DNA of 64,000 bases, from the NCBI GenBank assembly GCA_947652115.1, contig OX393573.1:13448991-13512990 (forward strand). Reading direction: 5' to 3'. Positions 49,401-55,974 of the stretch are shown piece by piece. The DNA comes from Blastomussa wellsi (taxonomy: Eukaryota; Cnidaria; Anthozoa; Scleractinia; Plerogyridae). The position numbers were made by a program, and so were the translations under genes. The notes under the pieces were generated by a model. The model was not told the DNA's origin and made no database searches. It saw nothing but the letters and a program-made list of their open reading frames with translations. Numbering within the stretch: position 1 is the stretch's first letter; the number at the start of each line of letters is the position of its first letter.

Positions 49401-52400
49401 ACTTATAATTTCCTTAGCCATTAGGCGAGGGAAATTAATAGAATTTTGACAAAATGCAAGTGAAATTATGTCCTAATTTCACGAGTTAACGATTTGATTA
49501 CCCTTTAATATCATAGGTGACGAATTACGCTCATAATCGTGGGTTTATGACTGTTTATTGTGTGAAGAAATTGCGCGCTAAACGTTGCCATGGAAATTTC
49601 ATAATGTCACATGTGAGATTACAAATTAACGCTGAAATTTCGCGCCAAAATTAGGGAGTAATTTGTCACCTATGATATTAAAATAGGATTTTTTTTCTCT
49701 TGTTTACTGTTTAGCTTATCATCGTGAACCTCGCCTACCGCGCATGTCTCAAAAGGCGTTCAACCGCTGGTTCTTGGCTGTGACACTGCTCCGTAACCCA
49801 TCAATCGTCAAATATCGGTGCCAAGGCCGCGCAGTAAGACCTGTTTTGAGCCTGGGGAATATCAACATTGGTGATCGCATTTAGGGGACGCCAGACTGGT
49901 AGCAAAATGTTCGCTACAAGGGCATTTTTTTCGTTTGCTGTTTTGCCGTACATGGCAAATATCATCAAGATATTTAATCATTAAGACCTAGACGAGTAGT
50001 AGTACGTTTTTGCGTTTTTAATGGAGGTGTGGCAAACAAGCAGGCGTACTAAATGATTAGTTTGTCTGGTAGTGTCTTTTCGAAGATAGAAAAACGCAAA
50101 AAAACCTCCTAAAAGCCACATAATCCTTTTAGGCTCGTCTTTGTTCTGAAAAGCGAAACCAGATGATTTTTATGAACAACCCGTTTCACCTTCGTCTGGA
50201 TAGGAGCATTCGTCTGATTGTCTATGAAACGTGCGAGTTGGTCTGTTATCGCTTGGAAAACACATTCAAATTCCGTATACTCTTATCCGAAAGAATGCTG
50301 TTTTAAATTTGGTAATTAATTTTAGTAATAACAAAACATGAAGATTATAGCAATACAAGATATCTAAATTACTATTGGTTAGCTCATATGTTTCGAAAAT
50401 TCGTATCTACTATATACCAATTAATTTTCTGGTTAGCGTTTTCCACCCGTCGAACCTCAGTTTACATAAACCAATACAAGAGATGACTTGTTTGATAGAG
50501 TAAGACTATAAGTTTAAGGTGGCTCGACAGGATGTTTTTGAGGCAACACCGCTCAACTTTGATAATTTACTACATCGCCATTACTGGCGCTATCGAGAAA
50601 CGATTGCCACAGAGATGTGTTAGATAAAGGTGAAAATTTGTTATGACTAGTGTGGGTCAATCATTGTTTCTGAGAAAACCCTCACCCACCCCACTGTGGT
50701 CAAAAGTCACTGAGAAATATGGCCTATGGGTGGGGTGGGTAGGGCCTTTCCCAGGAACGAAGACTGATCCACGTGTTGTATTGGCATCAAAGTTGTCCTA
50801 GCAACGCAATGACGCCATGACGTGTATTCCTCGGCACCAGGAGATTTTTTTGGAAATCGCTCAAGAGAGCTTGTACCTTTCATAGTTGCGTCAATGTTGA
50901 GTGGTTTCGCGCTAAAACTCGTTTTTAAGCAGCCATTTATGAAAAGGGCCAGGACAAAGATTTATATAACAGCATCAAGATCACTTGTGTGTCTGTTATT
51001 CCGCAAATAGTATCAGAAATTATTGAATTGAAAACGACTAATACAAGTTTATAGACGCCAGAACTTGTTTTCTCTAGGTGTCAAGAAACAGTACTGTAAA
51101 GAAAATCACGGCGCCCTTGTTGAGTCCCGAGGGATTCAAAACTTTTGTTTCGCCACGCGGAAACTCGTTCCCAAGCATTTCAACTCGAGGCTCGCGTTAC
51201 GAAATATATTGTCTATGGCCAATATGGCCGCAACGCAGATAAGGCCCATCAGGAGTTTCTTGTACGTAACTTATTTTACTTTTAAAATATAAAAGTATGT
51301 TTAACGTTTTCTCCTAAAATATAAACTATCGATGTTCTTTCAGTTGCAGCCTACAACCTCGTTCCCAGGGTCTCTCTCTTCCCTGGGAACGAGGTTGGTA
51401 GCTGTAAAGAAAATTGGAATCGGTTAAAGCTGTCCTCGCAACAGAATGTTCTGACTTATGATAAGTATCTCAAGCTGAGTGAAGGTCAATAAAAAGAAAA
51501 AATATAGTTAAAATTGTGTTTTTGCACTTGTCTCATTCTCGCCCCCATAGCCCTTTTCGTTTCTTTTTGCCGTCGGGGCCTTGGCACGAAAAGCGAAGGG
51601 CTCTGGGGACAAAGGATTTACAAAGAAAACGAATTTGTTATTCCCCTCGTGTTATTTTTTGATGTCCCTCATTTTCCCTTGGTTATAGGCGATGTCTTCG
51701 GTTCATCCGAATTTTCGGTTAGAAAGTCCGAGTTACACAGCTTCTTCGGATCCATCACCGCGGAAACCTGGCTTGTCCTCGAAGCAGCTATCGTCGAAAT
51801 GTGCCGAACACAAACATGACGACTTGTTTGGCTCGAAATGTTGTCGGTGAATGCACTCGAATCAAGGCCATTTTTTGCCTCACACTTTCGTCTTTAGGGA
51901 AGTAATACATCGAAATACATGGTGTGTCAGTTCTGTTGGAACAGTTGACTTTATAAATATTCTTGTTCTTCGGCCATTTCAACTTTAGAAGGAACAAAAA
52001 ACAAACGGCGGTTACAAACATCAATAGACAACGCATGGTAAAACTTTATATAAACTTGACGTTTCGTATGCTTCAACATGCATGGTTGTAGCTTTTACAA
52101 AACATTAAAAAACATAGAAAAATAACGCGAGGCACTGGTGACAAGCTAAAACAACAATGACAAAATTGATACTTCCGATAGTTGATTCTAACGGTAGAAA
52201 TTAATATCGAAACAGCTTCTCACTTCCAATGTTTTCATTAAGCGAGGGTTTTAAGTCACTGATCAATAGCGTTTCTTTAATTCTACACTGCAAGTCGGAC
52301 TTTCCAGTAGCGAGGATTTCAAAATCGTCCTATTTGATGTTGTGACCTGTAGAAATGGCATGGTCAGCAGGTCATTTCCGCCGCAGGTGAAACCTAGCGA

Positions 52401-55400
52401 AACAGTAATTTAACTTTCTTGCCTCTATGCATGGTTCTTGCATGAGCGTCTTGGTACTCAGCAACGATGTGTTCTTTACTTTCGGAACAGTTAACGCGAT
52501 GGCGATAGGCCCGCTTACGTTTTTATGGCGCTGGATTCGACATGTCTAATATGGCACAAGGCGAGTTCTAAACAAAAAACGCATCTAAGGGTGCGTTCCT
52601 CTAGGATGATCTAAATCACGATCAGTGGTCAGAGACCACTCGGATCGGTGCATCAAAGGAAGCGGTGAATCCTTGCTCAGTGTGGATTCGTTGGCGCGTT
52701 TGATAAGAGAATGGTCCGTGGGTTGATGTTCGAGTGTGTCACTTGCTCTCCTTTTATTTTTTTGTGTGATTGTAGGGAGGATTATAACCATACTCGTGCT
52801 CGCGAGGAATTAGCAAAAGAATAAAACGCAACAACTTTATGTTTGAAGTCCTTACACGAGAGTCAGCAAGACACGACCCGAACCACTCGAATCCCGCTCA
52901 ATCCTCCTCCTTCACGTGACGCTTACAGTCCCATAATTCCACTACAAAATCTTTTCAGCAAAACGGAGTTGGCGACGAGCTTGAAAGAAACAGTCATAAA
53001 TGGATTAGCTTACCTGACAAACTTTTCGAGGGGAGATTCCAGTTTATCGCAGTATACCCTTCTGAATAATCGCCTCGATAGGATACACTTTCTTTGTAGA
53101 GTACCAAATGGCGAAATGCAGTTGGCCGTCCCTCAACCTCGCACCGATTACGTTGAAAAAAGGTTTCCCTTATAGCGGTGTTCCGTTATGGAATAGCCTT
53201 ATAACTGATATTAGAAACATCCCTGGGGGAGGCGGAGGCTCACTTACATGCAAAACATGGACGTGCGGCCCAACAGAGTGTGGTTTTTATGGTTTTTGTC
53301 TTAAATGGGGTATCGATTTTATCAACAACAATAAAAATGATAATAATGTTTAAGGAGTAAGCTCCCGTCACAAGCCGTGGTTTTCAGGGAGGTCCTCAAA
53401 TAAAAATTCAAACTACATTAAGAATTAAAAATAGAAAAAAAGTATATTAAAAGTTATGGGGTATCTTTACATGGCCTGTTTTGAGTGAAACTCACGGAAC
53501 TATTAAACATTAACGCCCACTCAGCTTTTACCTCTCGAAATTACCGAAAATCAGAAAGTAATTTTAAAACTGAGTTGCGTTCATGTTCGCAAGACCAACC
53601 AAACTTTCACGCCTTTTTCCTCCTTACACCTTTCCTTTTAACACCTGCTACGTAGGCTTTGACTGTCCAGGAGGGGGGGGGGATTGACCCATGTTTGGGT
53701 ATAGGGGTGCCGCTGGAGGTGACCCTGTTTAGGACCAAAATAACCTCAAACATGTGCCCTGTGTAGGACCAAGGAAAATGTTTTGTTAGACTATAGCGCT
53801 AGTGTCTAGTCCTGAAGATGATTTAATATTGACTGATGATTGGCTAACTGAATGATGATGAACAGTTCTGACTTCGGATATGCTTAAAACTTGACGAAAG
53901 TCTTGAAGCTATACCCTGTACAAGACGACTACTTAATATCCATAGCTTGTTTAGCAAAAACTGTCTTGAATTATATACCCTGTTCAGGACTGAGGGATCA
54001 AAAACCATACCCTATTCAGCGGCCGTCCCCGTAAAGCTCATATAAGGGAGTACCCCTCACCCCCCCCTCCCCACCCCCGCGGATGACTGTACCAAAAGCC
54101 GCGTACGTTTGTGTCTGTTGACTGAGTTAAACAAGGTGCTGCCGTAGTCGTTTTGATTCGTTTATTGTTAGTGGAATCCTTCACGTAAAACCGAAATCAC
54201 TCTATCAACTTATAGCTAACAGAACGAAACTAAACCGCCACCAAATTCTCAAAACAAATACCAATATAAAAGGTTGTGTGATGCTCCACACTACACAAAA
54301 TGGAATCGTGCTTACATAGTGCTCTTGATGTAAGATTTGAATGGCAAGAGATCTTTTAAAAGTGTTTTAGGAAATGACTGTGTTTATCCAAGTATATTGA
54401 CGTTTTTTAAATGATATTGACGAAAGCCAGGGACATGTGGACTTAGTGTAGCTAAATGAGTGTAAGTTTAGTTATATTTAAAATAACAGAACTTTACTTT
54501 TTAAAGTCCCATATCTGGGCAACTTTTTAAATTGTGTTGAAAAGAATTTTAATTTAGAAAAGCGTCAAGAACCGTGAGAAAAGTTTTAAGATGCGAATGC
54601 ATTTGGCGGGAAGCTGATCTATGTTGCAAATTTGCATTGCAAATGATTTCAAAAGTGCGAGCACATTCTGATAATTATTCATCACAAGTTCAGTTCGCCA
54701 TCACCTTCGTTGGTTCTTGCTCAGTTGATGTCGCTACAAAATAAGAGCACTCCTTGCCACAATAAGCTTTTAGCACAGAAGATTGTAATGCTGAGACAAG
54801 ATAGAAAGCCAGGAACTGAAGATTGGACCCAAACAGCGTTATTTCCAACTTAAACTGATAGTTTTTCACTAATGCAAAATGCACGAGGTAGGTCCAAGAG
54901 TTTTTGGTGGAACTTATTTCGACTTAATTTGGCGGGTTGGTAGAATTATAGAAGCGAATGTTAAAGCGGGTAGTATTTATTCTTAATAAGATTTTGCATC
55001 CATGTGCTAACATACAGTACAGCTTTTAGTTAAAATATTCGTTACTTTGTGAAAGAGCTGTATGCGCTCATTAACAGAAGCGTTTGAATGGAAAAACAGC
55101 ATTTTCCATTGGATTAATCTTTAAAGACTTACTCTAGATTTACAGCGAAATTTATGCGTGGTCTACAAACCGGTAGATCGAGAGTAGTTGATATTTCTAA
55201 TCGGGGTCAGTTCATTGGGATCCATTGTTTGGGAGGACTGTGGTGTTCGCGCTTTGTGATTAAATGTAAAGTTTTGTATTTCTTGTTTTTGCATTCTTCA
55301 AGCCTATTGATCGAAGGGAATTGGTAAGCAGACGGACAAAAAGAATGGAGCTCTTCCTTGATACCAACCTAGAGGCCTTTCACGGAAAAGGTAAACATTA

Positions 55401-55974
55401 TTGCATATTTTTTGTTGTTATTTATTTATGTTTGTTTGTTTGTTGTGGTCATAGTTTTGTTGTTTGATATGGCGCTGTTTCTCGTGACGTCACCCATTGT
55501 TATTAATATGCTAACCAGAACGTAAATGGCTCTTGAAACAATGACTTCTTTTGTTCCGTGGTTGGCAAATTTGAATATCAAAAGAAATGTGGCGTCAATG
55601 TTTGAAGACAAGAAAGATCGCTATAAAAACTATAATGCTATATTATATTCACTTACCTCAATAAAACATGATGTTTTACTTTTTCATTAGGATATTGACG
55701 GCAAGCAAAATCTGCACAGTCTGCAGTACAGGGATAATTATAACTTCTTCATGGTAAGAAGTGTTTAATTTTGTTTGTAGCTTTGGATGTGTCTCGTTCT
55801 ATAAGAACGGATGCTTCCATGTGTAAACAAGAGGTGGCCAAACTATCAAATTTTGGAAATGAAGAGAAAATTTGTTCCTTGCAAGAGGTTCCCCTCCATA
55901 ACGACTACCCCAAATCAGTGAACGTTTCCCAAAATAACATCGATCTGTTAGCGCAAGGGCGATGGGGGTGGTGA
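25019..55974 (+). CDS. stra6-like: Gene B: STRA6-like multi-pass membrane receptor/transporter (first exon not found)
   Basis: Second STRA6-family gene, in tandem with gene A. Exons: 25019-25082, 26011-26096, 28307-28446, 28835-28955, 30820-30868, 31795-31938, 32586-32671, 33948-34009, 34875-34936, 36019-36121, 37608-37683, 39279-39354, 40468-40516, 40997-41123, 42035-42142, 43037-43200, 44426-44542, 46316-46372, then 49715 with two possible ends. Reading on to TAG at 49882-49884 gives 619 residues without the missing first exon; splicing at 49834 to 55303-55390 and 55781-55974 gives 696. Both sums stay in frame. Conserved blocks are the same as in gene A, plus the C-terminal NRWFLAVTLLRNPS, which matches the end of human STRA6 (ARWGLAYTLLHNPT). 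A start codon and first exon should lie between 21501 and 25018 or in the gap. The role, retinoid or related lipid uptake across the plasma membrane, is inferred from family. Confidence 0.9.
26011..26096 (+). CDS. Gene B exon 3 (first membrane segment)
   Basis: LLIILVLASLRRR then LEYCNGFPGLL; same length and phases as gene A exon 3. Donor AT|GTGGGT. Confidence 0.88.
26529..26625. mobile_element. CATTCTCGTCCCCA hairpin element, short copy
   Basis: Arms CATTCTCGTCCCCATAGCCC and its near complement AAGGGCTCTGGAGACA. Relatives at 26904-27160, 41468-41705 and 51535-51622 share the ends. Confidence 0.6.
26904..27160. mobile_element. CATTCTCGTCCCCAGAG element, long copy
   Basis: Outer arms CATTCTCGTCCCCAGAGCCG and GCGGCTCTGTAGATGAGAATG; inner arms AAGGGAGTCCAATCACAT and ATGTGATTGGACTCCCTTTG. 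A nested double palindrome in the intron after gene B exon 3. Confidence 0.7.
27229..27765. mobile_element. MITE built from CATAAG repeats
   Basis: Ends TTAAGGCCGGTTCTCAC and GTGAGAACCAGCCTTAA frame the element. The arms carry GCATAA/CATAAG hexamer runs which appear as CTTATG on the far side, so the whole element folds. An internal block (GAGAACGGGGCCGACATAAG) is duplicated. A TTAA target is suggested by the ends. Confidence 0.82.
28307..28446 (+). CDS. Gene B exon 4
   Basis: PVNFLGGFSNRFTIAATFGA and a loop with YLPGPAWVK. Three codons longer than gene A exon 4 in the loop. Donor AAGG|GTTAGT, phase 1. Confidence 0.9.
28835..28955 (+). CDS. Gene B exon 5
   Basis: GIIGVLVYGILYYPFFACLT then TEYKLLGSLMGFLYVT. 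The acceptor is the TTAG at 28831-28834: a second AG eight bases on would break the frame. Donor AG|GTGAGA. Confidence 0.92.
29462..30098. mobile_element. MITE with CAACTGGGGCCACCCAA ends
   Basis: Left arm TTCAGCCAATCACAAGA then GAACAAAAGAATC; right arm GATTCTTTTGTTCTGAAC, TCTTGTGATTGGCTGAA. About 640 bp, in the intron before gene B exon 6. The outermost ends (AACTGGGGCC / GGCCCCGGTTGAA) also pair. Confidence 0.75.
30820..30868 (+). CDS. Gene B exon 6
   Basis: 49 bp, FCFKLVIDFQCGRYLV, same length and phases as gene A exon 6. A MITE (29462-30098) lies in the intron before it. Confidence 0.88.
31795..31938 (+). CDS. Gene B exon 7
   Basis: GETKKAFYVARLGGIPTYLC then membrane segment and basic EVRKKWFP. 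Acceptor TTCCTAG, donor AGG|GTAAGT, phase 0 both sides. Confidence 0.9.
32586..32671 (+). CDS. Gene B exon 8
   Basis: Soluble loop ending HIKELINPGSVS; 86 bp as in gene A. Donor TC|GTAAGC is identical to that of gene A exon 8. Confidence 0.88.
32766..32905. mobile_element. Hairpin element in gene B intron
   Basis: Arms AATAGAGTTGATGTTCGCGG and its near complement AAGAACATCAACTCTATT, with TATGTTTTTGGCC pairing with GGCCAAAAACATA. About 140 bp. Confidence 0.65.
33948..34009 (+). CDS. Gene B exon 9
   Basis: GFEEMKWYPKLLYPIYTPRR; 62 bp, phase 2 in, 1 out, as in gene A. Preceded by TTTTTTGTTAG. Confidence 0.88.
34055..34245. mobile_element. TTTAAAAGGAGCTG element fragment
   Basis: Shares its end with 4433-4632 and its interior (TACCCTTAAAATGTAGGAAA, GTGATACTAAACCAAAAA) with 42185-42370. 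One-sided, so probably truncated. It follows gene B exon 9 by 45 bases. Confidence 0.6.
34263..34695. mobile_element. Inverted-repeat element with 69-bp palindrome
   Basis: Arms TTCATTCAAAATATTTCCCC and GGGGAAATATTTTGAATGAA. Inside, a 30-40 bp block (GACGTCAAAAGTGCAGCCCG) occurs twice in direct order. Adjacent at 34623-34691 is a separate palindrome with 22-bp arms starting GATATGAAGAATTCTGCAGA. Confidence 0.7.
34875..34936 (+). CDS. Gene B exon 10
   Basis: DFVFSTQIISTMLVCGITVF; 62 bp, membrane segment continuing into exon 11. Donor CAA|GTGAGT. Confidence 0.9.
35051..35335 (+). mobile_element. tRNA-derived SINE
   Basis: The head resembles a tRNA with an A-box-like region (AATGGATAGACAGTGCG) and a good B box, GGTTCGAGCCC, at about 35110-35120. 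The body has TTCTTGGGCAAGACAATTTA, GTAACCCTGCGATGGACTAG and GACAAGCTCCGGCCTGATG. Same family as 39429-39713 and the fragment at 18615. Confidence 0.82.
35427..35722. mobile_element. Endonuclease-less Penelope-derived unit, second
   Basis: Two terminal repeats of the 15252-16262 family face each other with only about 15 bases between them. The unit is bounded by a 16-bp direct repeat TTCTGTATTTTATAAG (35427-35442, 35707-35722); the right copy lies about 20 bases beyond the recognisable element end, so the duplication may be longer and diverged. Confidence 0.8.
36019..36121 (+). CDS. Gene B exon 11
   Basis: VLVLLLTLFDYLRRQYIRAC with ANNTFCKNLFDVVY; two loop cysteines as in gene A. The NNT is a possible glycosylation sequon if this loop is extracellular. 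103 bp. Confidence 0.9.
37608..37683 (+). CDS. Gene B exon 12
   Basis: GIEGGLVVSAFVSLLLLLHF then MKCHR; 76 bp. Acceptor preceded by a T-rich tract; donor CG|GTGAGT. Confidence 0.92.
37826..38385. mobile_element. Nested inverted-repeat elements with a tandem core
   Basis: The outer element runs from AAAGGGCCCCAGTCAGCC to about GACTAGGGCCTTTT. Within it, an inner element has ends AGGAATGGCTCCGG and CCGGAGCCATTCCTG (38064-38357). Confidence 0.65.
38104..38270 (+). repeat. 22-bp CGGTTAGCCTACTAAGCA array
   Basis: About seven copies of CGGTTAGCCTACTAAGCACT variants, inside the inner element at 38064-38357. Confidence 0.85.
39279..39354 (+). CDS. Gene B exon 13
   Basis: DHVFQLYRGETSFCHEVYVS, 76 bp, donor GTG|GTAAGA. 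A SINE lies 75 bp downstream of the donor. Confidence 0.92.
39429..39713 (+). mobile_element. tRNA-derived SINE, second copy
   Basis: Head GGCGCGGTGGCCTAATGATT, diverged B box, then TTCTTGGGCAAGACACTTTA, CAACCCTGCGATGGACTAGC and AAGCTCCGGC. It follows gene B exon 13. Confidence 0.8.
39805..40222. mobile_element. MITE with AAGTGCACTTAACCCCAAAA ends
   Basis: A nearly complete palindrome of about 418 bp: GTGCACTTAACCCCAAAATA pairs with TTTTGGGGTCAGGTGCAC, and inner arms CCTGGGTTGACGT.ACAAACTG pair with CAGTTTGTGACGTCAACCCAGG. Arms are long enough to fold as one hairpin. Confidence 0.85.
40468..40516 (+). CDS. Gene B exon 14
   Basis: GKSLRFCGYQIGHTLI, 49 bp, donor ATTG|GTATGA; same phases as gene A exon 14. 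Confidence 0.9.
40997..41123 (+). CDS. Gene B exon 15
   Basis: GYFTLSCFLSIVTVVLAAIF then a loop and FEDIGLTLL; 127 bp. The donor TTTT|GTAAGT is in the same place as in gene A. Confidence 0.9.
41468..41705. mobile_element. CATTCTCGTCCCCAGAGG element
   Basis: Arms GCGATCCTTTTGGTCAGCAC and GTGCTGACCAAAAGATCC with an internal ATGCGCAGAG repeated on both sides. Same head as 26904-27160. Confidence 0.65.
42035..42142 (+). CDS. Gene B exon 16
   Basis: TFGVAILLLLFQLFLAHAIF then RDRTYPNITVTIDN; 108 bp. Donor AG|GTAGAC is weaker than most but fixed by the alignment with gene A. Confidence 0.9.
42185..42370. mobile_element. Copy of the GTGATACTAAACCAAAAA repeat family
   Basis: TACCCTTAAGATGTAGGAAA and GTGATACTAAACCAAAAAGG match 34055-34245. 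Ends with an AAATTT..AAATTTAGCCTAA-type palindrome. Confidence 0.55.
42680..42930. repeat. Degenerate TTGGATCGATTT repeats
   Basis: Irregular 11-12 bp units near GATTTGGATCGA between gene B exons 16 and 17. Rich in ATCGAT palindromes. Confidence 0.6.
43037..43200 (+). CDS. Gene B exon 17 (most conserved exon)
   Basis: SIMSYFFFFYNILLGLFSC, basic RILKG, then SRIDRTSLMQGFQTWD; 164 bp, the most similar exon between the two genes. Confidence 0.95.
44426..44542 (+). CDS. Gene B exon 18
   Basis: AYLGFITVLVAHRHPVMLVF then CQLLLDR and a polar tail. HRHP replaces HSHP of gene A. Donor C|GTGAGT, 117 bp. Confidence 0.95.
44606..45328. mobile_element. TIR element, about 720 bp
   Basis: Arms of about 90 bp: GGCAACATTTTCTTTCAACT ... 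GCAAGTTGAAACTTGG ... CACTCGCAT, with the complement at 45240-45328. Several mutually overlapping frames inside arise from the palindrome; none resembles a transposase. Confidence 0.82.
45337..45481. mobile_element. Short palindromic MITE
   Basis: Arms TATCAAACACGAGAGACAGT and ACACTGTCTCGAGTGTTTGATA, with inner TTTCCAAACACC and GGTGTTTGGAAA. It abuts the 44606-45328 element. Confidence 0.8.
45890..46035. repeat. AATA and GAAT/GAAC tetranucleotide repeats
   Basis: AATAAATAAATAAATAA at about 45893-45912 and a GAATGAATGAGTGAATGAAT tract at about 45983-46030. Confidence 0.75.
46316..46372 (+). CDS. Gene B exon 19, not seen in gene A
   Basis: 57 bp between AATTGCAG and GTATGT, phase 1 in and out, reading QPPTQPKQRSSFGVPERSA. 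It is polar and Pro/Ser-rich, as in the variable cytoplasmic linker before the conserved C-terminal helix in vertebrate STRA6. Because both phases match, it could be skipped without a frame change. Confidence 0.78.
46626..46905. repeat. TTCG/CTCG tetranucleotide array
   Basis: About 280 bases of TTCGTTCGCTCGTTCATTCG and relatives, with an approximately 28-bp higher-order unit containing GCCGGTTCG. In the intron after gene B exon 19. CpG-rich in an otherwise AT-rich neighbourhood. Confidence 0.9.
47250..47720 (+). repeat. Dispersed repeat X, plus copy
   Basis: Contains TGCGTGACGTCGGCATTG, AACCGATATGTTGAGG and a hairpin CATGTTGGAG...CTCCAACATGG. A close inverted copy is at 57950-58460 and a partial one at 48340-48850. 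An 80-residue frame is preserved in both main copies, but with no family I recognise. Confidence 0.75.
48340..48860 (-). repeat. Dispersed repeat X, partial copy
   Basis: TTTAGTATGGAGACGCCATG with a different hairpin loop (GTGCCCATCCGGATGGGCAC), then ATTTCGATGCCATCGAAAAT near its end; the last block also occurs at 38015-38035. Confidence 0.6.
49345..49505. mobile_element. Palindromic MITE upstream of gene B exon 20
   Basis: Arms GGTAATCAAATGGTTACGAG and TAACGATTTGATTACC, with GTGAAATTAGGA pairing with TCCTAATTTCAC. Confidence 0.7.
49507..49683. mobile_element. Second palindromic MITE upstream of gene B exon 20
   Basis: Ends TAATATCATAGGTGACGAAT and ATTTGTCACCTATGATATTA. It ends only about 30 bases before the splice acceptor at 49714, close to the branch-point region. 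Confidence 0.75.
49715..49884 (+). CDS. Gene B exon 20, C-terminal helix with two alternative ends
   Basis: AYHREPRLPRMSQKAFNRWF then LAVTLLRNPSIVKYRCQGRA, matching the C-terminal end of vertebrate STRA6. Reading on gives 16 more residues and TAG at 49882-49884. A strong donor, GCA|GTAAGA, sits at 49833/49834 and would splice in phase 0 to the exon at 55303. Confidence 0.9.
49885..51340. other. Stretch without recognised gene
   Basis: Either intergenic or the start of a 5.5-kb intron if gene B splices at 49834. A GGGTGGGGTGGGTAGGG / CCACCCCAC pair lies near 50690-50750. I see no exon. Confidence 0.4.
51352..51400. repeat. CCTGGGAACGAGGTT hairpin
   Basis: AACCTCGTTCCCAGGG, about 12-base loop, then CCCTGGGAACGAGGTT; 16-bp perfect arms, probably the core of a small MITE. 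Confidence 0.8.
51535..51622. mobile_element. CATTCTCGCCCCCATAG hairpin element
   Basis: Arms CCCCCATAGCCCTTTTCGTT and CGAAAAGCGAAGGGCTCTGGGGAC. Same family as 26529-26625. Confidence 0.65.
52205..52400 (-). pseudogene. GIY-YIG retroelement protein relic
   Basis: The minus strand reads ADHAISTGHNIK, then, after a small frame shift, DDFEILATGKSDLQCRIKET and LLISDLKPSLNENIGSEKLF. This resembles the C-terminal part of GIY-YIG endonuclease domains in metazoan retroelements (the DHA...TGH...W.. block and the E.. / N block). It is a short, frameshifted relic; the GIY-YIG core itself is not visible. Confidence 0.55.
53095..53245 (+). pseudogene. Non-LTR retrotransposon C-terminal relic, frameshifted
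   Basis: Plus strand reads LAVPQPRTDYVEK, then after a frame shift at the A run near 53155-53161, GFPYSGVPLWNSLITDIRN. The P.PRT.....FSYSG..LWN.LP..IR pattern is common at the C-terminus of LINE reverse-transcriptase proteins in invertebrates. No reverse transcriptase core is present nearby, so it is a dead fragment. Confidence 0.6.
53670..54078. mobile_element. G-rich / C-rich inverted-repeat element
   Basis: Starts CAGGAGGGGGGGGGATTGAC and ends GGGAGTACCCCTCACCCCCC. The GGGAGTACCCC end is like that of the MITE at 19971-20418. Internal CCCTGT.TAGGACC repeats. Confidence 0.55.
55303..55390 (+). CDS. Gene B candidate exon 21 (alternative cytoplasmic tail)
   Basis: Acceptor TTCTTCAAG, donor AAAG|GTAAAC. 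In phase 0 it reads PIDRRELVSRRTKRMELFLD then TNLEAFHGK: basic and polar, fitting a cytoplasmic tail. The phases join exactly to the internal donor at 49834 and to 55781. An internal alternative donor (GAATTG|GTAAGC) exists at 55324. No homologue could be checked. Confidence 0.55.
55781..55974 (+). CDS. Gene B candidate exon 22 (alternative terminal exon)
   Basis: After TTTGTTTGTAG, phase 1, it reads (A)LDVSRSIRTDASMCKQEVA... and ends RWGW with TGA at 55972-55974, 64 residues in all. It is polar with several Ser/Thr, no membrane segment. ATTAAA motifs lie near 56589 and 56834 and AATAAA at 57114, any of which could serve for polyadenylation. Alternative: a chance open frame. Confidence 0.5.

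Noticed and set aside
55691..55753. 63-bp exon-like block between TTCATTAG and GTAAGA
   Set aside because: Open in phase 0, but it cannot be joined in frame with the preceding exon's main donor or with the exon at 55781; kept only as a possibility.
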